Below are positions 1 to 9,523 of a stretch of DNA of 64,000 bases, in pieces. The notes below the pieces were generated by a model that saw only the letters and a program-made list of their open reading frames with translations, did no database searches and was not told the origin of the DNA. A program made the position numbers and the translations under genes. Each line of letters opens with the position of its first letter. Position 1 is the stretch's first letter. Origin of the DNA: UBA6168 sp041392505 (GTDB lineage Bacteria > Bacteroidota > Bacteroidia > Chitinophagales > Saprospiraceae); the NCBI GenBank assembly GCA_041392505.1, contig JAWKLX010000006.1:1-64000 (forward strand). The letters run 5' to 3'.

Positions 1-325
1 ATGGAATCACATATTGGTAACCAATGTTTAGATGCGTGCAATAGCCGCCAAAACGGGTGACGCCCATAACGCGGTCGCCGACTTTTACATTGGTCACGTT
101 GGCACCGACCTTGGCGATGACCCCGGAATATTCCAGACCCGGCGTGAACTCACCTTTCGGCGTAGCGCTGTACAGCCCCCAAATAGCAAACACATCGGCG
201 AAATTGAGGCCGATGGCCTTGACCTCCACCGTCACTTCATTGGCTGCCGGATCGGGTAGGTTTTCGGTTATTATTTTCAGATTGCGTACATTGCCCGCTT
301 TGAGGCGATAGGCTTTTCGTTGCAT
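1..325 (-). CDS. MDR-family zinc-type alcohol dehydrogenase / quinone oxidoreductase, N-terminal part
   Basis: This is the first 108 codons of a medium-chain dehydrogenase/reductase; the gene runs off the left edge of the window. The start codon is the ATG at 325-323. The visible part is the GroES-like catalytic domain: an N-terminal segment MQRKAYRLKAG, then the family pattern GLNFADVFAIWGLY, then TPGLEYSGVIAKVGANV and VGDRVMGV, which are the hallmarks of the quinone-oxidoreductase/VAT-1-like branch. That branch lacks the catalytic zinc cysteine and uses NAD(P)H, but the cofactor domain lies outside the window, so the substrate cannot be inferred. A promoter (408-435) and a short repeat array (334-364) lie upstream. 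Confidence 0.85.
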   Translation of the reverse strand, partial: MQRKAYRLKAGNVRNLKIITENLPDPAANEVTVEVKAIGLNFADVFAIWGLYSATPKGEFTPGLEYSGVIAKVGANVTNVKVGDRVMGVTRFGGYCTHLNIGYQYVIP

Positions 326-333
326 GTAGTCTC

Positions 334-364
334 GTGATTAGTGATTAGTTGAATAGTGATTAGT
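334..364 (-). repeat. Degenerate heptad repeat in 5' leader
   Basis: Read on the minus strand, this is a run of CTAATCA-like units (CTAATCACTATTCAACTAAT and onwards) that ends 8 bp before the ATG of the oxidoreductase gene. It lies between the predicted -7 box and the start codon, so it would be transcribed as 5' leader. Near-identical arrays precede metF (19151-19180) and the PhyH-type gene (19465-19499) in the same sense orientation. Confidence 0.7.
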
Positions 365-407
365 TTTGCCAACTGTTCAAATTAAATGGGCAGCTAAAAT
401 TAAAGTG

Positions 408-435
408 CAAAAGTAACAAGTATTGGCAGGGCAAA
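408..435 (-). promoter_or_regulatory. Bacteroidota-type promoter for the MDR oxidoreductase gene
   Basis: On the minus strand the -33 box TTTG (432-435) and the -7 box TACTTTTG (408-415) are separated by 16 bp. This fits the primary sigma consensus of Bacteroidota (TTTG, about 17-20 bp, TAnnTTTG). The predicted leader is about 75 nt. Confidence 0.6.
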
Positions 436-495
436 GCACTTTTGCCATTTTACTTTTTACCCCCCAATTATATTACGTTCAATTTTATTTCCTCC

Positions 496-1365
496 ATGAA
501 AAAATACCCGGCAAAACTCCTTCTTTTTGGCGAGCATACCGTCAATCTTGGTTCGCAGGCATTAGCCATGCCGTTGCCGTTGTTTTCCGGGCACTGGGTC
601 TTTTCCAAAAATCCTCGGCCGGAAAACCTGTTGGACTTCGCCGATTATTTGGCCAGCGCCCCTTTGTTGATAAAATTGGATGTCGCCCGATTTAAAAAGG
701 AATTGTCAGAGGGGTTGTATTTTAAATCCAATATCCCCACAGGTTACGGCATCGGCAGTTCGGGGGCAGTGGTAGCCGCCATATTCGACCGATATTGCAT
801 GGTTCGGGAAGGGAAAGATTTGACTTTGTTGAAAAAGACGTTGGCGCAAATGGAGAGCTATTTTCACGGCACTAGTAGTGGCACCGACCCGTTGATCTGC
901 TATCTAAATGCGGCGGTTGTTTTAGGTAAAAATGAAGCTAAAAAAATTGAACTGCCAGCAATAAAACCGCCATTTACTTTTTTTCTTTTGGACACTTATT
1001 TAAAAAGGTCAGCCACCACTCAAATCGAATATTTTTTAGAAAAAAATAAAGACCCTGATTTTAATAAAAAATTAAATGCAGATTATTTACCTGCCGTAGA
1101 TGCCGCTATTGATTATTTAACAAAAGGGGCGTGGGATTTATTATTTGATCAATTTCATGCAATTAGTACATTTCAATTTTCTTATTTAGAAAAACTAATC
1201 CCGGCTGATTTTTTGGAAATGTGGCAAGCGGGCATGGACAGCAATTATTTTAAATTAAAAATATGCGGCGCAGGCGGCGGTGGTTTTATTTTGGGAATGA
1301 CCAATGATTTTGAAAAACTGGAAAATGATTACGCTGGGTTTGAGATTTTGGAAATAGAAATTTAA
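496..1365 (+). CDS. GHMP kinase, probably mevalonate kinase
   Basis: This 289-residue protein belongs to the GHMP sugar/mevalonate kinase superfamily. The ATG at 496 is chosen because family homology begins with KYPAKLLLFGEHTV, the usual N-terminal strand; the longer frame from 442 adds an unrelated leader. Motif 2, the phosphate-binding loop, is PTGYGIGSSGA (residues 81-91), and motif 3 is CGAGGGGFILG near residue 256. The N-terminal motif and size match bacterial mevalonate kinases, which phosphorylate mevalonate with ATP in the isoprenoid pathway that part of the Bacteroidota uses instead of MEP. No other pathway gene is adjacent, so the exact GHMP substrate is inferred rather than shown. 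Confidence 0.8.
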   Translation: MKKYPAKLLLFGEHTVNLGSQALAMPLPLFSGHWVFSKNPRPENLLDFADYLASAPLLIKLDVARFKKELSEGLYFKSNIPTGYGIGSSGAVVAAIFDRYCMVREGKDLTLLKKTLAQMESYFHGTSSGTDPLICYLNAAVVLGKNEAKKIELPAIKPPFTFFLLDTYLKRSATTQIEYFLEKNKDPDFNKKLNADYLPAVDAAIDYLTKGAWDLLFDQFHAISTFQFSYLEKLIPADFLEMWQAGMDSNYFKLKICGAGGGGFILGMTNDFEKLENDYAGFEILEIEI

Positions 1366-1729
1366 TGTTTCCTAAAGCCAAACATTTCACAACAAATAAT
1401 CACATCGCTCCGACCAATTAAAATTAATATTTAAGCTTTTCTAAAATTATTAATTTGCAATTTATATAGTACGTAATCATTAAAGATTCAATTCTCGAAT
1501 AGTATAAACACATCGTGCATTTTAAAATAAAAATCAATTATTTCAACCCACAATCTTCCACCTATTGACAGACAGATAAGCGAGCAGTTATAGGTTAAAA
1601 AAAATTGGTGCGCCTGCTCCAGTATTTAAATAATTTTTTCTCTCTAAAAATACCCTTTTACTGATAACTTCTCTTTTTCTACCTTTACCGCCCTATCCAA
1701 ATAAAATCCACCAAACACATAGAAAATAC
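1366..1729. other. Intergenic region, AT-rich
   Basis: AT-rich gap between the kinase and the large lipoprotein gene. A TACCTTTA hexamer-like box around 1680 resembles the -7 element of the following gene, but no matching -33 box is obvious. No ORF, RNA gene or strong hairpin was seen. Confidence 0.5.
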
Positions 1730-4700
1730 ATGAGCAAGACATTAAAAGCCTTAACCTTTGCTGCTATCCTCCTTCACTGTTTTAGCTGCCAAAAAGATGG
1801 TTCTGAAAACATCCAGCGCCCGCACTCCCCTTGGGTGTTCCGCTCGGTACTTGATTCCCTTCCTCGCATGGTGACGGCGGCATTGCACGATGACCTGTAC
1901 GTGGCATACCAAACGCAAACAGGGGCTATTTACAAAGCTTGGAAGGGCGGCGTCAACTTCGATGGGGCAGTTTATACCACTGCCCATGGCCCGCAGCCTT
2001 CAAGCCTCGGGGACGGATGGTTTGTTGGTAAATTTTCCTCGCCGTGGAAGGTGGTGAAAAACGGGGAAGAATTATCTCCAAAAATACAATACCGGGGGCA
2101 CCGTTTCGGAAATGGCCATGTGGTCTTCAACCTCGAACTGATCCTGCCGGACGGCCACCTCATCAACGTAACCGAACAGCCAGAGTACGTGACGAACAGT
2201 AACGGGCTGACTGGGCTGGAAAGGACATTTACCACTGCTAATGTGCCCGAAGGCGCACAGGTTGTTTTGCTCACAAATTTGAGTTCGATCGCTTTAGAAA
2301 CCAACGTGACCACCGACGGCCAATGGACGGTTTCCAATAAAACAGACCGCACCTATAAAAATATCAATGGGTTTGACCTCGAAGGTTCTTTGGCTTTAAA
2401 TACAAATGGTACAACAACTTTTACCGCCTATTTTACCCAAAAGCCTTTGATTGAAAATACCAATAAAATTACGGGTGCGGAAGATGCAGAAGACTTACCC
2501 TTGGGCATGCGCCTCATCGCCCGTTCGGATTGCAAGACATGCCACAATACCTATGTGGCGACAGTCGGACCAGCTTATGTGGAAGTAGCGAAACGCTACC
2601 GCAATAACGAGGACAATGTTTTGACGCTGATCAATAAAGTGAAAAATGGCGGCGCTGGGGTGTGGGGCGAAGCGGCCATGACGCCACATGCCGATTTACC
2701 CGACAGTGACCTCCGCCACATGGTCGAATACATCATGGGGTTGGATGCTTTGGAAGAGGCGAGTCAGCCAGAAGAGGTGAACGTGGCCGAACTTCAATTG
2801 ATGGACGGCGCCGAAGGCATCGAGGCGAGCGCCATTTATCCAGGAGCTATTGCAAGGATTTATAAATACGACCGGACGTTGAGCAAATTGGCAGATCTCG
2901 CCCCTTTCCCAAAACCCATTTATGAAGGCATTATTCCAACCCTGCACGCTCAAGAAAAAGACCTGATCGGCTTGGATGACAATTTTGGCATTGTCACTGA
3001 GGGTTATTTGAAAATACCAAAAGACAATAATTACACTTTCCGCCTCATCAGCGACGATGGTTCAAAATTGACCATTGACAACAAAGTAATCATTGACCAC
3101 GACGGGCTGCACGGTGGCGATGCCAAAGATGGGGAAGTCGCCCTCAAAGAAGGCTACCACCCATTCCGGGTAGATTATTTCGAAAGCGGCGGCGGCAACA
3201 ATATTTCTTTTCAGTGGAAATCTTTCGATGATAAAAACGCAGGCTTTACCATCGTTCCGGCTTCGGTGCTGTCTCACAAAAAAGACGACCAACCTGAGCA
3301 TAGCAACCCAGTCCCATTTGCCAGCAGCAAAAAAGTACCCGGCGATAAAATACCCGTCGAAGGGGTGCACCCGAGCTATGACTTGAGTCAGGCCCGTCCA
3401 AATGATTTTTTCCCAAAAGTTGGGGGCATGGACTTTCTCTCGGATGGCCGGTTGGTGGTTAGTTTGTGGGATGCCGAGGGAGGTGTTTACATCATCGACA
3501 ATGTGGCTTCCGGTGATCCAGCACAGATGACTGCCAAAAAAATCGCAGCTGGACTCGCCGAACCGCTGGGGTTGAAAGTGGTGGACGACGAGATTTTTGT
3601 TTTACAAAAACAAGAACTCACCCAACTCATCGATCACGACGGCGATGAGCTGACAGACGAGTACCGCACCCACTGCAACGCTTGGGGCGTCAGTGGTAAT
3701 TTCCACGAATTTGCGTTCGGCCTCGCCTACAAAGACGGCCATTTTTATGGCAGCCTCGCCACTGATATTTTGCCCGGCGGCGCTGGCGCAAAAGTGCAGC
3801 CGAAAGACCGGGGGCGTACTTTTAAAATCTCCAAAGCAGACGGCAGCATGGAACTTATCACTTCCGGCCTGCGAACGCCCAACGGCATCGGCATCGGGGT
3901 GGATGGCGAAATTTTTAATGCTGACAACCAAGGCGATTGGCTGCCAGCGAGTAAGATCGTCCACATCACCCAAGGGTCGTTTTATGGTAGCCGGGCCGTG
4001 GATTTTGCGGGCACGGAAAATTTGACCGAAAAGAAACCCGTCGTGTGGCTGCCGCAGGACGAAATCGGCAACTCACCTGCCACTCCATTGGCCCTCAATG
4101 ACGGCCCGTACAAAGGGCAGATGATCCATTGTGAAGTGACCCACGGCGGCGTGAAAAGGGTTTTTGTGGAAAAAATAAATGGCGAGTACCAAGGAGCTGT
4201 TTTCCGTTTTATTCAAGGTCTGGAGGCAGGGATCAACCGCATGGTTTGGGGGCCTGATGGTGGCCTCTACGTGGGCGGGGTCGGCAGCACGGGCAACTGG
4301 CAGCATGGCCAAAACCACTGGTACGGCCTGCAACGGTTGAAATACAACGGCCAATCGACCTTTGAAATGCTGGCCGTGCGGGCGAAGTCCAACGGCATGG
4401 AAATCGAGCTGACCGAGCCGCTGCCAGCGGGCATTGGTTGGGACAAATCCGAGTACACTGCCCAGCAGTGGTGGTACCAGCCAACTGCCAATTACGGTGG
4501 CCCGAAGCTCGACCTCGAAGACCTCCGCATCGTTTCCGCCAATGTTGCTGCCGACCGCAAAAAGATTTTCCTTGAACTCGATGGTCTGCAACCCAACCAT
4601 GTCGTGTACCTCCGCTTGCCTTCTTTTTGGACGAGCGAGAATGGCCATGAGCTTTGGTCAACGGAGTGTTGGTACACCTTGAATAATATCCCGAAAAATG

Positions 4701-5398
4701 TTTTAGGGGAAAAACGCACGGCGCAGCTCGTCCCGCCCAATACCTTGACCGAGGCGGAAAAAGCGGCTGGCTGGAAATTATTGTTCGATGGGAAAACGAT
4801 GAACGGCTGGCATAATTTCAACAAAGAAACCATTGGCACCGGCTGGGTCATCGACGATGACGCCATCCACCTGAACGCTAAAAAGAACCCCGACGGCCAC
4901 TGGCAAGCTGCCGACGGCGGCGACATCATCACCGACGGCCAATACGAAAACTATGAACTCCGGGTGGATTGGAAAATCGGTGCCTGTGGCAACAGCGGCA
5001 TCATTTACAATGTGGTCGAAGACGAAAAATATGACTACGTCTGGCTGACCGGGCCAGAGATGCAGGTGCTCGACAACACTTGCCACCCCGATGCCATGTA
5101 CCCCCGACACCGGGCCGGTGACTTGTACGATATGATCGAATGCAAATATGAAACGGTAAAACCTGCTGGCGAATGGAACGAGGCCCGGCTCATCATCAAC
5201 AATGGCCGGGTGGAGCAGTGGTTGAATGGCCGTAAACTCGTCGAGTTTGAGATGTTCAATGATGATTGGGCCCAGATGATCGCCAATTCCAAATTCAAAG
5301 ATATGCCGGATTTTGGAAAGGCCAGGAAAGGGCATATTGCCTTGCAGGATCATGGGGATCGGGTCTGGTTTCGGAATGTGAAGATTAGGGAGTTGTAA
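1730..5398 (+). CDS. Large lipoprotein: cytochrome c + PA14 + glucose/sorbosone dehydrogenase-like propeller + DUF1080
   Basis: A 1222-residue exported lipoprotein. The N-terminus is a lipoprotein signal (hydrophobic ALTFAAILLHCFSC, lipid cysteine at about residue 20). Domains in order: an uncharacterised beta-rich region; a class I cytochrome c with the haem motif CKTCH at residues 268-272; a PA14 carbohydrate-binding domain at about 400-515 (GYLKIPKDNNYTFRLISDDGS); a six-bladed propeller of the glucose/sorbosone dehydrogenase type at about 555-900 (GLRTPNGIGIGVDGE); and a C-terminal DUF1080 (3-keto-disaccharide hydrolase-like) jelly roll at about 1010-1222 (GWKLLFDGKTMNGWH). Such fusions occur in Bacteroidota, Planctomycetota and Verrucomicrobiota and are linked to periplasmic sugar oxidation and keto-sugar cleavage. 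The gene stands alone; the exact sugar is unknown. Confidence 0.88.
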   Translation: MSKTLKALTFAAILLHCFSCQKDGSENIQRPHSPWVFRSVLDSLPRMVTAALHDDLYVAYQTQTGAIYKAWKGGVNFDGAVYTTAHGPQPSSLGDGWFVGKFSSPWKVVKNGEELSPKIQYRGHRFGNGHVVFNLELILPDGHLINVTEQPEYVTNSNGLTGLERTFTTANVPEGAQVVLLTNLSSIALETNVTTDGQWTVSNKTDRTYKNINGFDLEGSLALNTNGTTTFTAYFTQKPLIENTNKITGAEDAEDLPLGMRLIARSDCKTCHNTYVATVGPAYVEVAKRYRNNEDNVLTLINKVKNGGAGVWGEAAMTPHADLPDSDLRHMVEYIMGLDALEEASQPEEVNVAELQLMDGAEGIEASAIYPGAIARIYKYDRTLSKLADLAPFPKPIYEGIIPTLHAQEKDLIGLDDNFGIVTEGYLKIPKDNNYTFRLISDDGSKLTIDNKVIIDHDGLHGGDAKDGEVALKEGYHPFRVDYFESGGGNNISFQWKSFDDKNAGFTIVPASVLSHKKDDQPEHSNPVPFASSKKVPGDKIPVEGVHPSYDLSQARPNDFFPKVGGMDFLSDGRLVVSLWDAEGGVYIIDNVASGDPAQMTAKKIAAGLAEPLGLKVVDDEIFVLQKQELTQLIDHDGDELTDEYRTHCNAWGVSGNFHEFAFGLAYKDGHFYGSLATDILPGGAGAKVQPKDRGRTFKISKADGSMELITSGLRTPNGIGIGVDGEIFNADNQGDWLPASKIVHITQGSFYGSRAVDFAGTENLTEKKPVVWLPQDEIGNSPATPLALNDGPYKGQMIHCEVTHGGVKRVFVEKINGEYQGAVFRFIQGLEAGINRMVWGPDGGLYVGGVGSTGNWQHGQNHWYGLQRLKYNGQSTFEMLAVRAKSNGMEIELTEPLPAGIGWDKSEYTAQQWWYQPTANYGGPKLDLEDLRIVSANVAADRKKIFLELDGLQPNHVVYLRLPSFWTSENGHELWSTECWYTLNNIPKNVLGEKRTAQLVPPNTLTEAEKAAGWKLLFDGKTMNGWHNFNKETIGTGWVIDDDAIHLNAKKNPDGHWQAADGGDIITDGQYENYELRVDWKIGACGNSGIIYNVVEDEKYDYVWLTGPEMQVLDNTCHPDAMYPRHRAGDLYDMIECKYETVKPAGEWNEARLIINNGRVEQWLNGRKLVEFEMFNDDWAQMIANSKFKDMPDFGKARKGHIALQDHGDRVWFRNVKIREL

Positions 5399-5849
5399 GC
5401 GATAGACATTCCAGCAAGTTTATTGATACAAGCCTTGACGAACTTGTTATCTCCCTCGAACTATCTGATGCCACTAATCCACTGCTGAAAAAATGGAGGT
5501 GCATCAAATGCAAGGCTGGTGTTTTTCCAATTTTAATAACAATCGTAGCTAACGCCAACGTCGGCAGGGTTCGGCACCCTGCCGACGTTTTTGCGTCAAT
5601 ATTTATCAGTTTTATATTTGATGTGCCGAGGAAAAAATGGATGCAAAAATGGTTGGGGGAAAAGGTGGATCGAGCAAAGATGAAAGGGGAGGACTTGTTG
5701 AAGGGATTGTTTGTTAGTGTTAGGGATTTTTCTTTACTTGCAGGCGGAAACGCACACGAATATTCTATTCTATTAAATTATAGTGGGGGCTTTAATTAAA
5801 TTATGACTTGCAAATATCGCACAGTCATTACCCAAAATATATATAGTAT
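5399..5849. other. Intergenic region with a terminator and a doubtful 52-codon ORF
   Basis: Apart from the hairpin at 5557-5589, a small plus-strand ORF runs 5641-5799 (starts MQKWLGEKVDRAKMKGEDLL). It has no recognisable family, and it marks the point where base composition shifts towards the AT-rich island. It could be the tail of a decayed gene; I do not call it as a gene. Confidence 0.35.
5557..5589 (+). terminator. Hairpin terminator after the large lipoprotein gene
   Basis: A perfect 14-bp stem (AACGTCGGCAGGGT, 5557-5570, pairing with 5576-5589) around a 5-nt TCGGC loop, ending in a short T run (5588-5592). A related but decayed palindrome (GCCGACG...CGGCAGGGT) occurs at 38012-38042, so it may also be a dispersed repeat. 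Confidence 0.6.
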
Positions 5850-8306
5850 ATGAACCTATTTTCTTCTTTAACTACTTTCAATTATCAAGACTTATTTCAA
5901 AAGCTTTTTAATGCATCCACAGAACAGGAATTGGATGCTGCCATAAATTCTTTTCCCGAAATATTTAATGATAAAAAAAATTGGAAGCCTCTTGGGGGGA
6001 ACGAAAACAGCTTCGGCGTTATTGAAAATCAGCAAAGCGCTCCAATTGCATCATTGATTGAAAAAATAACCAATTCCATAGATGCGCTTTTAATGAAGCG
6101 TTGTTTGGAAATGGGCATTGATCCCAAGAGCAAAGGTGCTCCTCAATCCATTGAAGAAGCGGTTAAAATATTTTATCCGAACCATAAATATTGGGAATTG
6201 CAAAAATTCCGCCGCCAACAATCAGAGGACATTCAAATAGTGGCAGATGGCCCACCTCGTAATACGTCTGTCATTATTTATGACAATGGCGAAGGACAAC
6301 ACCCCAATGATTTTGAAGATACTTTTCTTTCCCTTTTGCGGGGCAATAAAAATGAAATCCATTTTGTGCAGGGAAAATACAATATGGGTGGCAGTGGGGC
6401 TATTGTTTTTTGTGGCAAAAAACGCTACCAATTAATTGCTTCAAAAAGATTTGATGGTACAGGTGAATTTGGCTTTACATTGATCCGGCAGCATCAATTG
6501 ACCAAAGAAGAAGAAAAAATAAGAAAAAATACGTGGTATGAATATTTAAAAATTAATGACAAAATCCCCTCTTTCCCAATTGATGAACTTGATTTAAAAC
6601 TCCATAATAGAAAATTTAAGACAGGTACAATTATTAAACTTTACTCTTATCAATTTCCATCAGGTTATAGTGGATTCGCACAAGACTTGAACCAAAGTAT
6701 CAATGAATATCTCTTTGAACCTGCACTGCCTGTATTAACTGTTGATAATAAAACCAGATACCCAAATAACAATGTCCTTGAATTGGATTTGTATGGCTTA
6801 AAACGCCGCTTGGATGAGGACAAGGATTATTTAGATGTATCGTTTTCCGTTGATTTTGCCGCTGATCCATTTGGCAAATTAAAAGTGACCTGCTTTGTTT
6901 TTAAAGCTAAATCAAAAGGATATGACGTTAAGAAAACAAAGGAGCGAATAAGAAGCCGATATTTTAAGAATGGCATGTCGGTTTTATTTTCCATGAACGG
7001 TCAAGTGCATGGCCACTATACTTCCGAATTTATTACCCGCTCCTTAAAAATGAATATCCTCAAAGATTATTTATTAATCCATGTGGACTGCACCAACATG
7101 AATTATGACTATCGGAAAGAACTGTTCATGGCTTCCCGTGACCGCTTGAAGGATGGCGATGAAACGAGGGAGTTGCGGAAGTTTCTGGCAAGCAAATTAG
7201 GGGCGGCAAGCAGTCGGCTTTCTGAAATCGAAAAAAAACGGAAGGCTTCCATTACGGTATCGGGCGAGAACACGCAGGAATTATTAAAAAATTTCACCCA
7301 AAACCTGCCGATGAGCGACGACTTGAAACGCCTGCTTGGCGATGCTTTTAAATTGGATGAGAAACCAAAAGAAAAACCAAAGAGGCCCCACCATACAAGC
7401 AATACAGATAAAAAAGAAAAAGAGCCTTTCCTTCCCAAACGCTTCCCCACTTACCTCAAACTCAACGAAACCGATGGCAAAGGAAAAAACATTTCTAAAA
7501 TCCCTCTAGGCGGGGAAAAAACCTTGAAGTTCGAGACCGATGTGCAGAATGACTATTTTGATCGGATAGATGAACCGGGGGCTTTGAAAATTGCTTTGCT
7601 CAATTTTACCAAAAACGATAGTGAAGGTGGCGATGCAGCAGGTACTCCGAATAATGTGGAGGATGTGCTTGACGTTGAAACCACGAGCCCTGCGGATGGA
7701 AAAATAAGGGTTGTTTTCAAACCTAAAGAAGATGTCAAAGTGGGCGATGCCATTCAAGTAAAAGTATCGCTCGATGCGCCCGGACAGGAACATGACCAAA
7801 TCTTCTGGGTAAAAATAACTGACCCAAAAGCTAAGCCAACTGAGAAACCTAAACAAGAAGAAAATATTGAACTGCCAGGTTTGCCTGCTCCTATTTTGGT
7901 ATACAGGAATAAAAGCGAAGGAAGGCTGACTTGGGATGAATTAGGTGCATCAGGAATTGATATGGAGTATGAAAACGTCATGTACCCCGATGCTTCTGGA
8001 GATTTATTGGAGAAGATTTATATAAACATGAACAGCACTGTTTTAATGAATTTTAAAAGTAAACAAAAGGCTATTTCGGAAGAACAAAATGAAATTGCTG
8101 ACAAAAAATATATTTCATCTGTTTATTTCCATTCGCTATTTCTTTATACCATTATCAAAAATAAAAAATATTCTATCGTGCAAACTGTAGATAAAAAAGA
8201 AGATGAAGTAGATTTGGGTACTTATCTTCGGGTCTTATTTGACTCTTATTACTCGGAATTTATTTTGCATTTTGGGACGGTGGATTTGATGGCGGCGTTG
8301 GGTTGA
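5850..8306 (+). CDS. GHKL-type ATPase (MutL/Hsp90/MORC-like), accessory island
   Basis: An 818-residue protein with an N-terminal GHKL ATPase domain. Visible motifs are the N-box EKITNSIDAL (residues 71-80, Glu71 and Asn75), the DxGxG loop DNGEG (145-149), and the glycine lid GKYNMGGSGA (175-184). A transducer-like region follows (about 240-450), then a Lys/Pro-rich linker (about 505-545), then a beta-rich C-terminal part without a recognised family. GHKL ATPases of this stand-alone type act as ATP-driven clamps and occur in several phage-defence islands. The gene converges on the six-gene minus-strand operon (60 bp apart at the 3' ends) and shares its low GC content, so I infer it belongs to the same system. 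Its exact role is unknown. Confidence 0.75.
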   Translation: MNLFSSLTTFNYQDLFQKLFNASTEQELDAAINSFPEIFNDKKNWKPLGGNENSFGVIENQQSAPIASLIEKITNSIDALLMKRCLEMGIDPKSKGAPQSIEEAVKIFYPNHKYWELQKFRRQQSEDIQIVADGPPRNTSVIIYDNGEGQHPNDFEDTFLSLLRGNKNEIHFVQGKYNMGGSGAIVFCGKKRYQLIASKRFDGTGEFGFTLIRQHQLTKEEEKIRKNTWYEYLKINDKIPSFPIDELDLKLHNRKFKTGTIIKLYSYQFPSGYSGFAQDLNQSINEYLFEPALPVLTVDNKTRYPNNNVLELDLYGLKRRLDEDKDYLDVSFSVDFAADPFGKLKVTCFVFKAKSKGYDVKKTKERIRSRYFKNGMSVLFSMNGQVHGHYTSEFITRSLKMNILKDYLLIHVDCTNMNYDYRKELFMASRDRLKDGDETRELRKFLASKLGAASSRLSEIEKKRKASITVSGENTQELLKNFTQNLPMSDDLKRLLGDAFKLDEKPKEKPKRPHHTSNTDKKEKEPFLPKRFPTYLKLNETDGKGKNISKIPLGGEKTLKFETDVQNDYFDRIDEPGALKIALLNFTKNDSEGGDAAGTPNNVEDVLDVETTSPADGKIRVVFKPKEDVKVGDAIQVKVSLDAPGQEHDQIFWVKITDPKAKPTEKPKQEENIELPGLPAPILVYRNKSEGRLTWDELGASGIDMEYENVMYPDASGDLLEKIYINMNSTVLMNFKSKQKAISEEQNEIADKKYISSVYFHSLFLYTIIKNKKYSIVQTVDKKEDEVDLGTYLRVLFDSYYSEFILHFGTVDLMAALG

Positions 8307-8365
8307 AATTGGAAGTTATCTTTTAGTGTTGAATGCTTCCATTAAGTATAATATTTATCCTAACG

Positions 8366-9520
8366 TTAATCTTCAATAAATTTGATCGAATCAATGAATT
8401 TTGCATCTATTTGTTTTTCATATAATACTCCTTGATTAAAAGCTTCCGAAATTATATTCAGGCTTAATTTACCGATTGTTCTTGGCGTTATAGGTTTTTC
8501 TAATATAGCCGAAGCACGCTCTAATAACAGATCAATTGCATCTTCAGTAAATGGCGAATATTTGCCTCCTTCAAATCCATCATTTCTGTACTTAGAAAGC
8601 AATTCAGATAAATACTCTTTTCCTTGCTCAATGGTTGCTTCATCAAATATTATACTGGTAGAGGTTCTGTCCATCAAGGCTTGCCCAAGTACTATTTCGA
8701 TATTTTGAAAATCGGAGGGATCTGAAAAAGAAAAACTCAAAAACATGGTCAAATAGTTTGGAGTAACATCATATAATTGTCTCAGAAATTGAGTAAAAGG
8801 GCGGTATTCTTTAGCAGTATAGTAAATAAGTGACTCCAATTCATCAATCCATAAGAATATACGTCTTTTTGTATCAAATGCTTTCCCGTCTGCATAATTT
8901 GCCAAAAGCATGAAAATCCCACTCAAAGCGTTATCTCGATCTGTATCTGAACTCACTACCCTTCTTATTCTTAGAGTATTTTTTAGGCTTGTTGTGTTTT
9001 GTCCAAAAATAGCTTGTTGAGCTAAAAAAACAATATCTGGATTTTCGTCCCCCATCAACCATAATAAACGAGCTAAATCTTCACTGTTTGTCCAACTTTC
9101 TAAAACATTTAGACTTTCAGCATCAGTTTGATAAGCTTGTCTAAGCCCTCTAACTGAACCTTCTATATTTCTCCATTTTATTTTTTCGACAATGTTTTTA
9201 AAAAGCTCTCCGGTTGCATCATTTCCTTTCATAGGAGAAGTAACAATAATGGAAATCGGGCTGGGGTATCCATCTGAGATATTTGGAATATTTTCACTAT
9301 TAGAAAAGTAGTATGATGAGTGTGTTTTTCCTCCCCCATATCTACTCACAACTAAAATCACTTTAGACCCATTGGAGGAAACGCTGTCTGTTATAATTTT
9401 TTCGAATTTCTTTTTGTTTTCTTTAAATCCCGCCCAAACCAATTTTTCACCTTCTTTGTCAGGTACAATTTTAAAAGGATTTTTTTTCAACCCTAATTTC
9501 TGCCAATTTATTGAATTCAT
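8366..9520 (-). CDS. AAA-type ATPase, last gene of the DndC-like/DUF4007 operon
   Basis: A 384-residue P-loop ATPase. Walker A is SRYGGGKTH (residues 59-67) and Walker B is IFLWIDELES (221-230, Asp226-Glu227). The order of elements (a leading GLKKNPFKIVP segment, P-loop, Walker B, then a helical tail) recalls Orc1/Cdc6-like and other defence-associated AAA proteins. It starts with ATG at 9520, 3 bp after the PIN-like gene, as part of an unbroken six-gene transcription unit. It is distinct from the 1076-residue ATPase of the same operon, so the system would have two P-loop ATPases plus a GHKL ATPase. No nuclease motif is visible in it. Confidence 0.75.
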   Translation of the reverse strand: MNSINWQKLGLKKNPFKIVPDKEGEKLVWAGFKENKKKFEKIITDSVSSNGSKVILVVSRYGGGKTHSSYYFSNSENIPNISDGYPSPISIIVTSPMKGNDATGELFKNIVEKIKWRNIEGSVRGLRQAYQTDAESLNVLESWTNSEDLARLLWLMGDENPDIVFLAQQAIFGQNTTSLKNTLRIRRVVSSDTDRDNALSGIFMLLANYADGKAFDTKRRIFLWIDELESLIYYTAKEYRPFTQFLRQLYDVTPNYLTMFLSFSFSDPSDFQNIEIVLGQALMDRTSTSIIFDEATIEQGKEYLSELLSKYRNDGFEGGKYSPFTEDAIDLLLERASAILEKPITPRTIGKLSLNIISEAFNQGVLYEKQIDAKFIDSIKFIED

Positions 9521-9523
9521 GAT

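Noticed and set aside
442..495. Upstream ATG for the GHMP kinase
   Set aside because: The added 18 residues are not part of the family N-terminus.
4073..5353. Long minus-strand frames within the DUF1080 lipoprotein gene
   Set aside because: They are shadows of a GC-rich coding strand with no family pattern.
5641..5799. 52-codon ORF before the GHKL gene
   Set aside because: No family and no good promoter; not distinguishable from chance.
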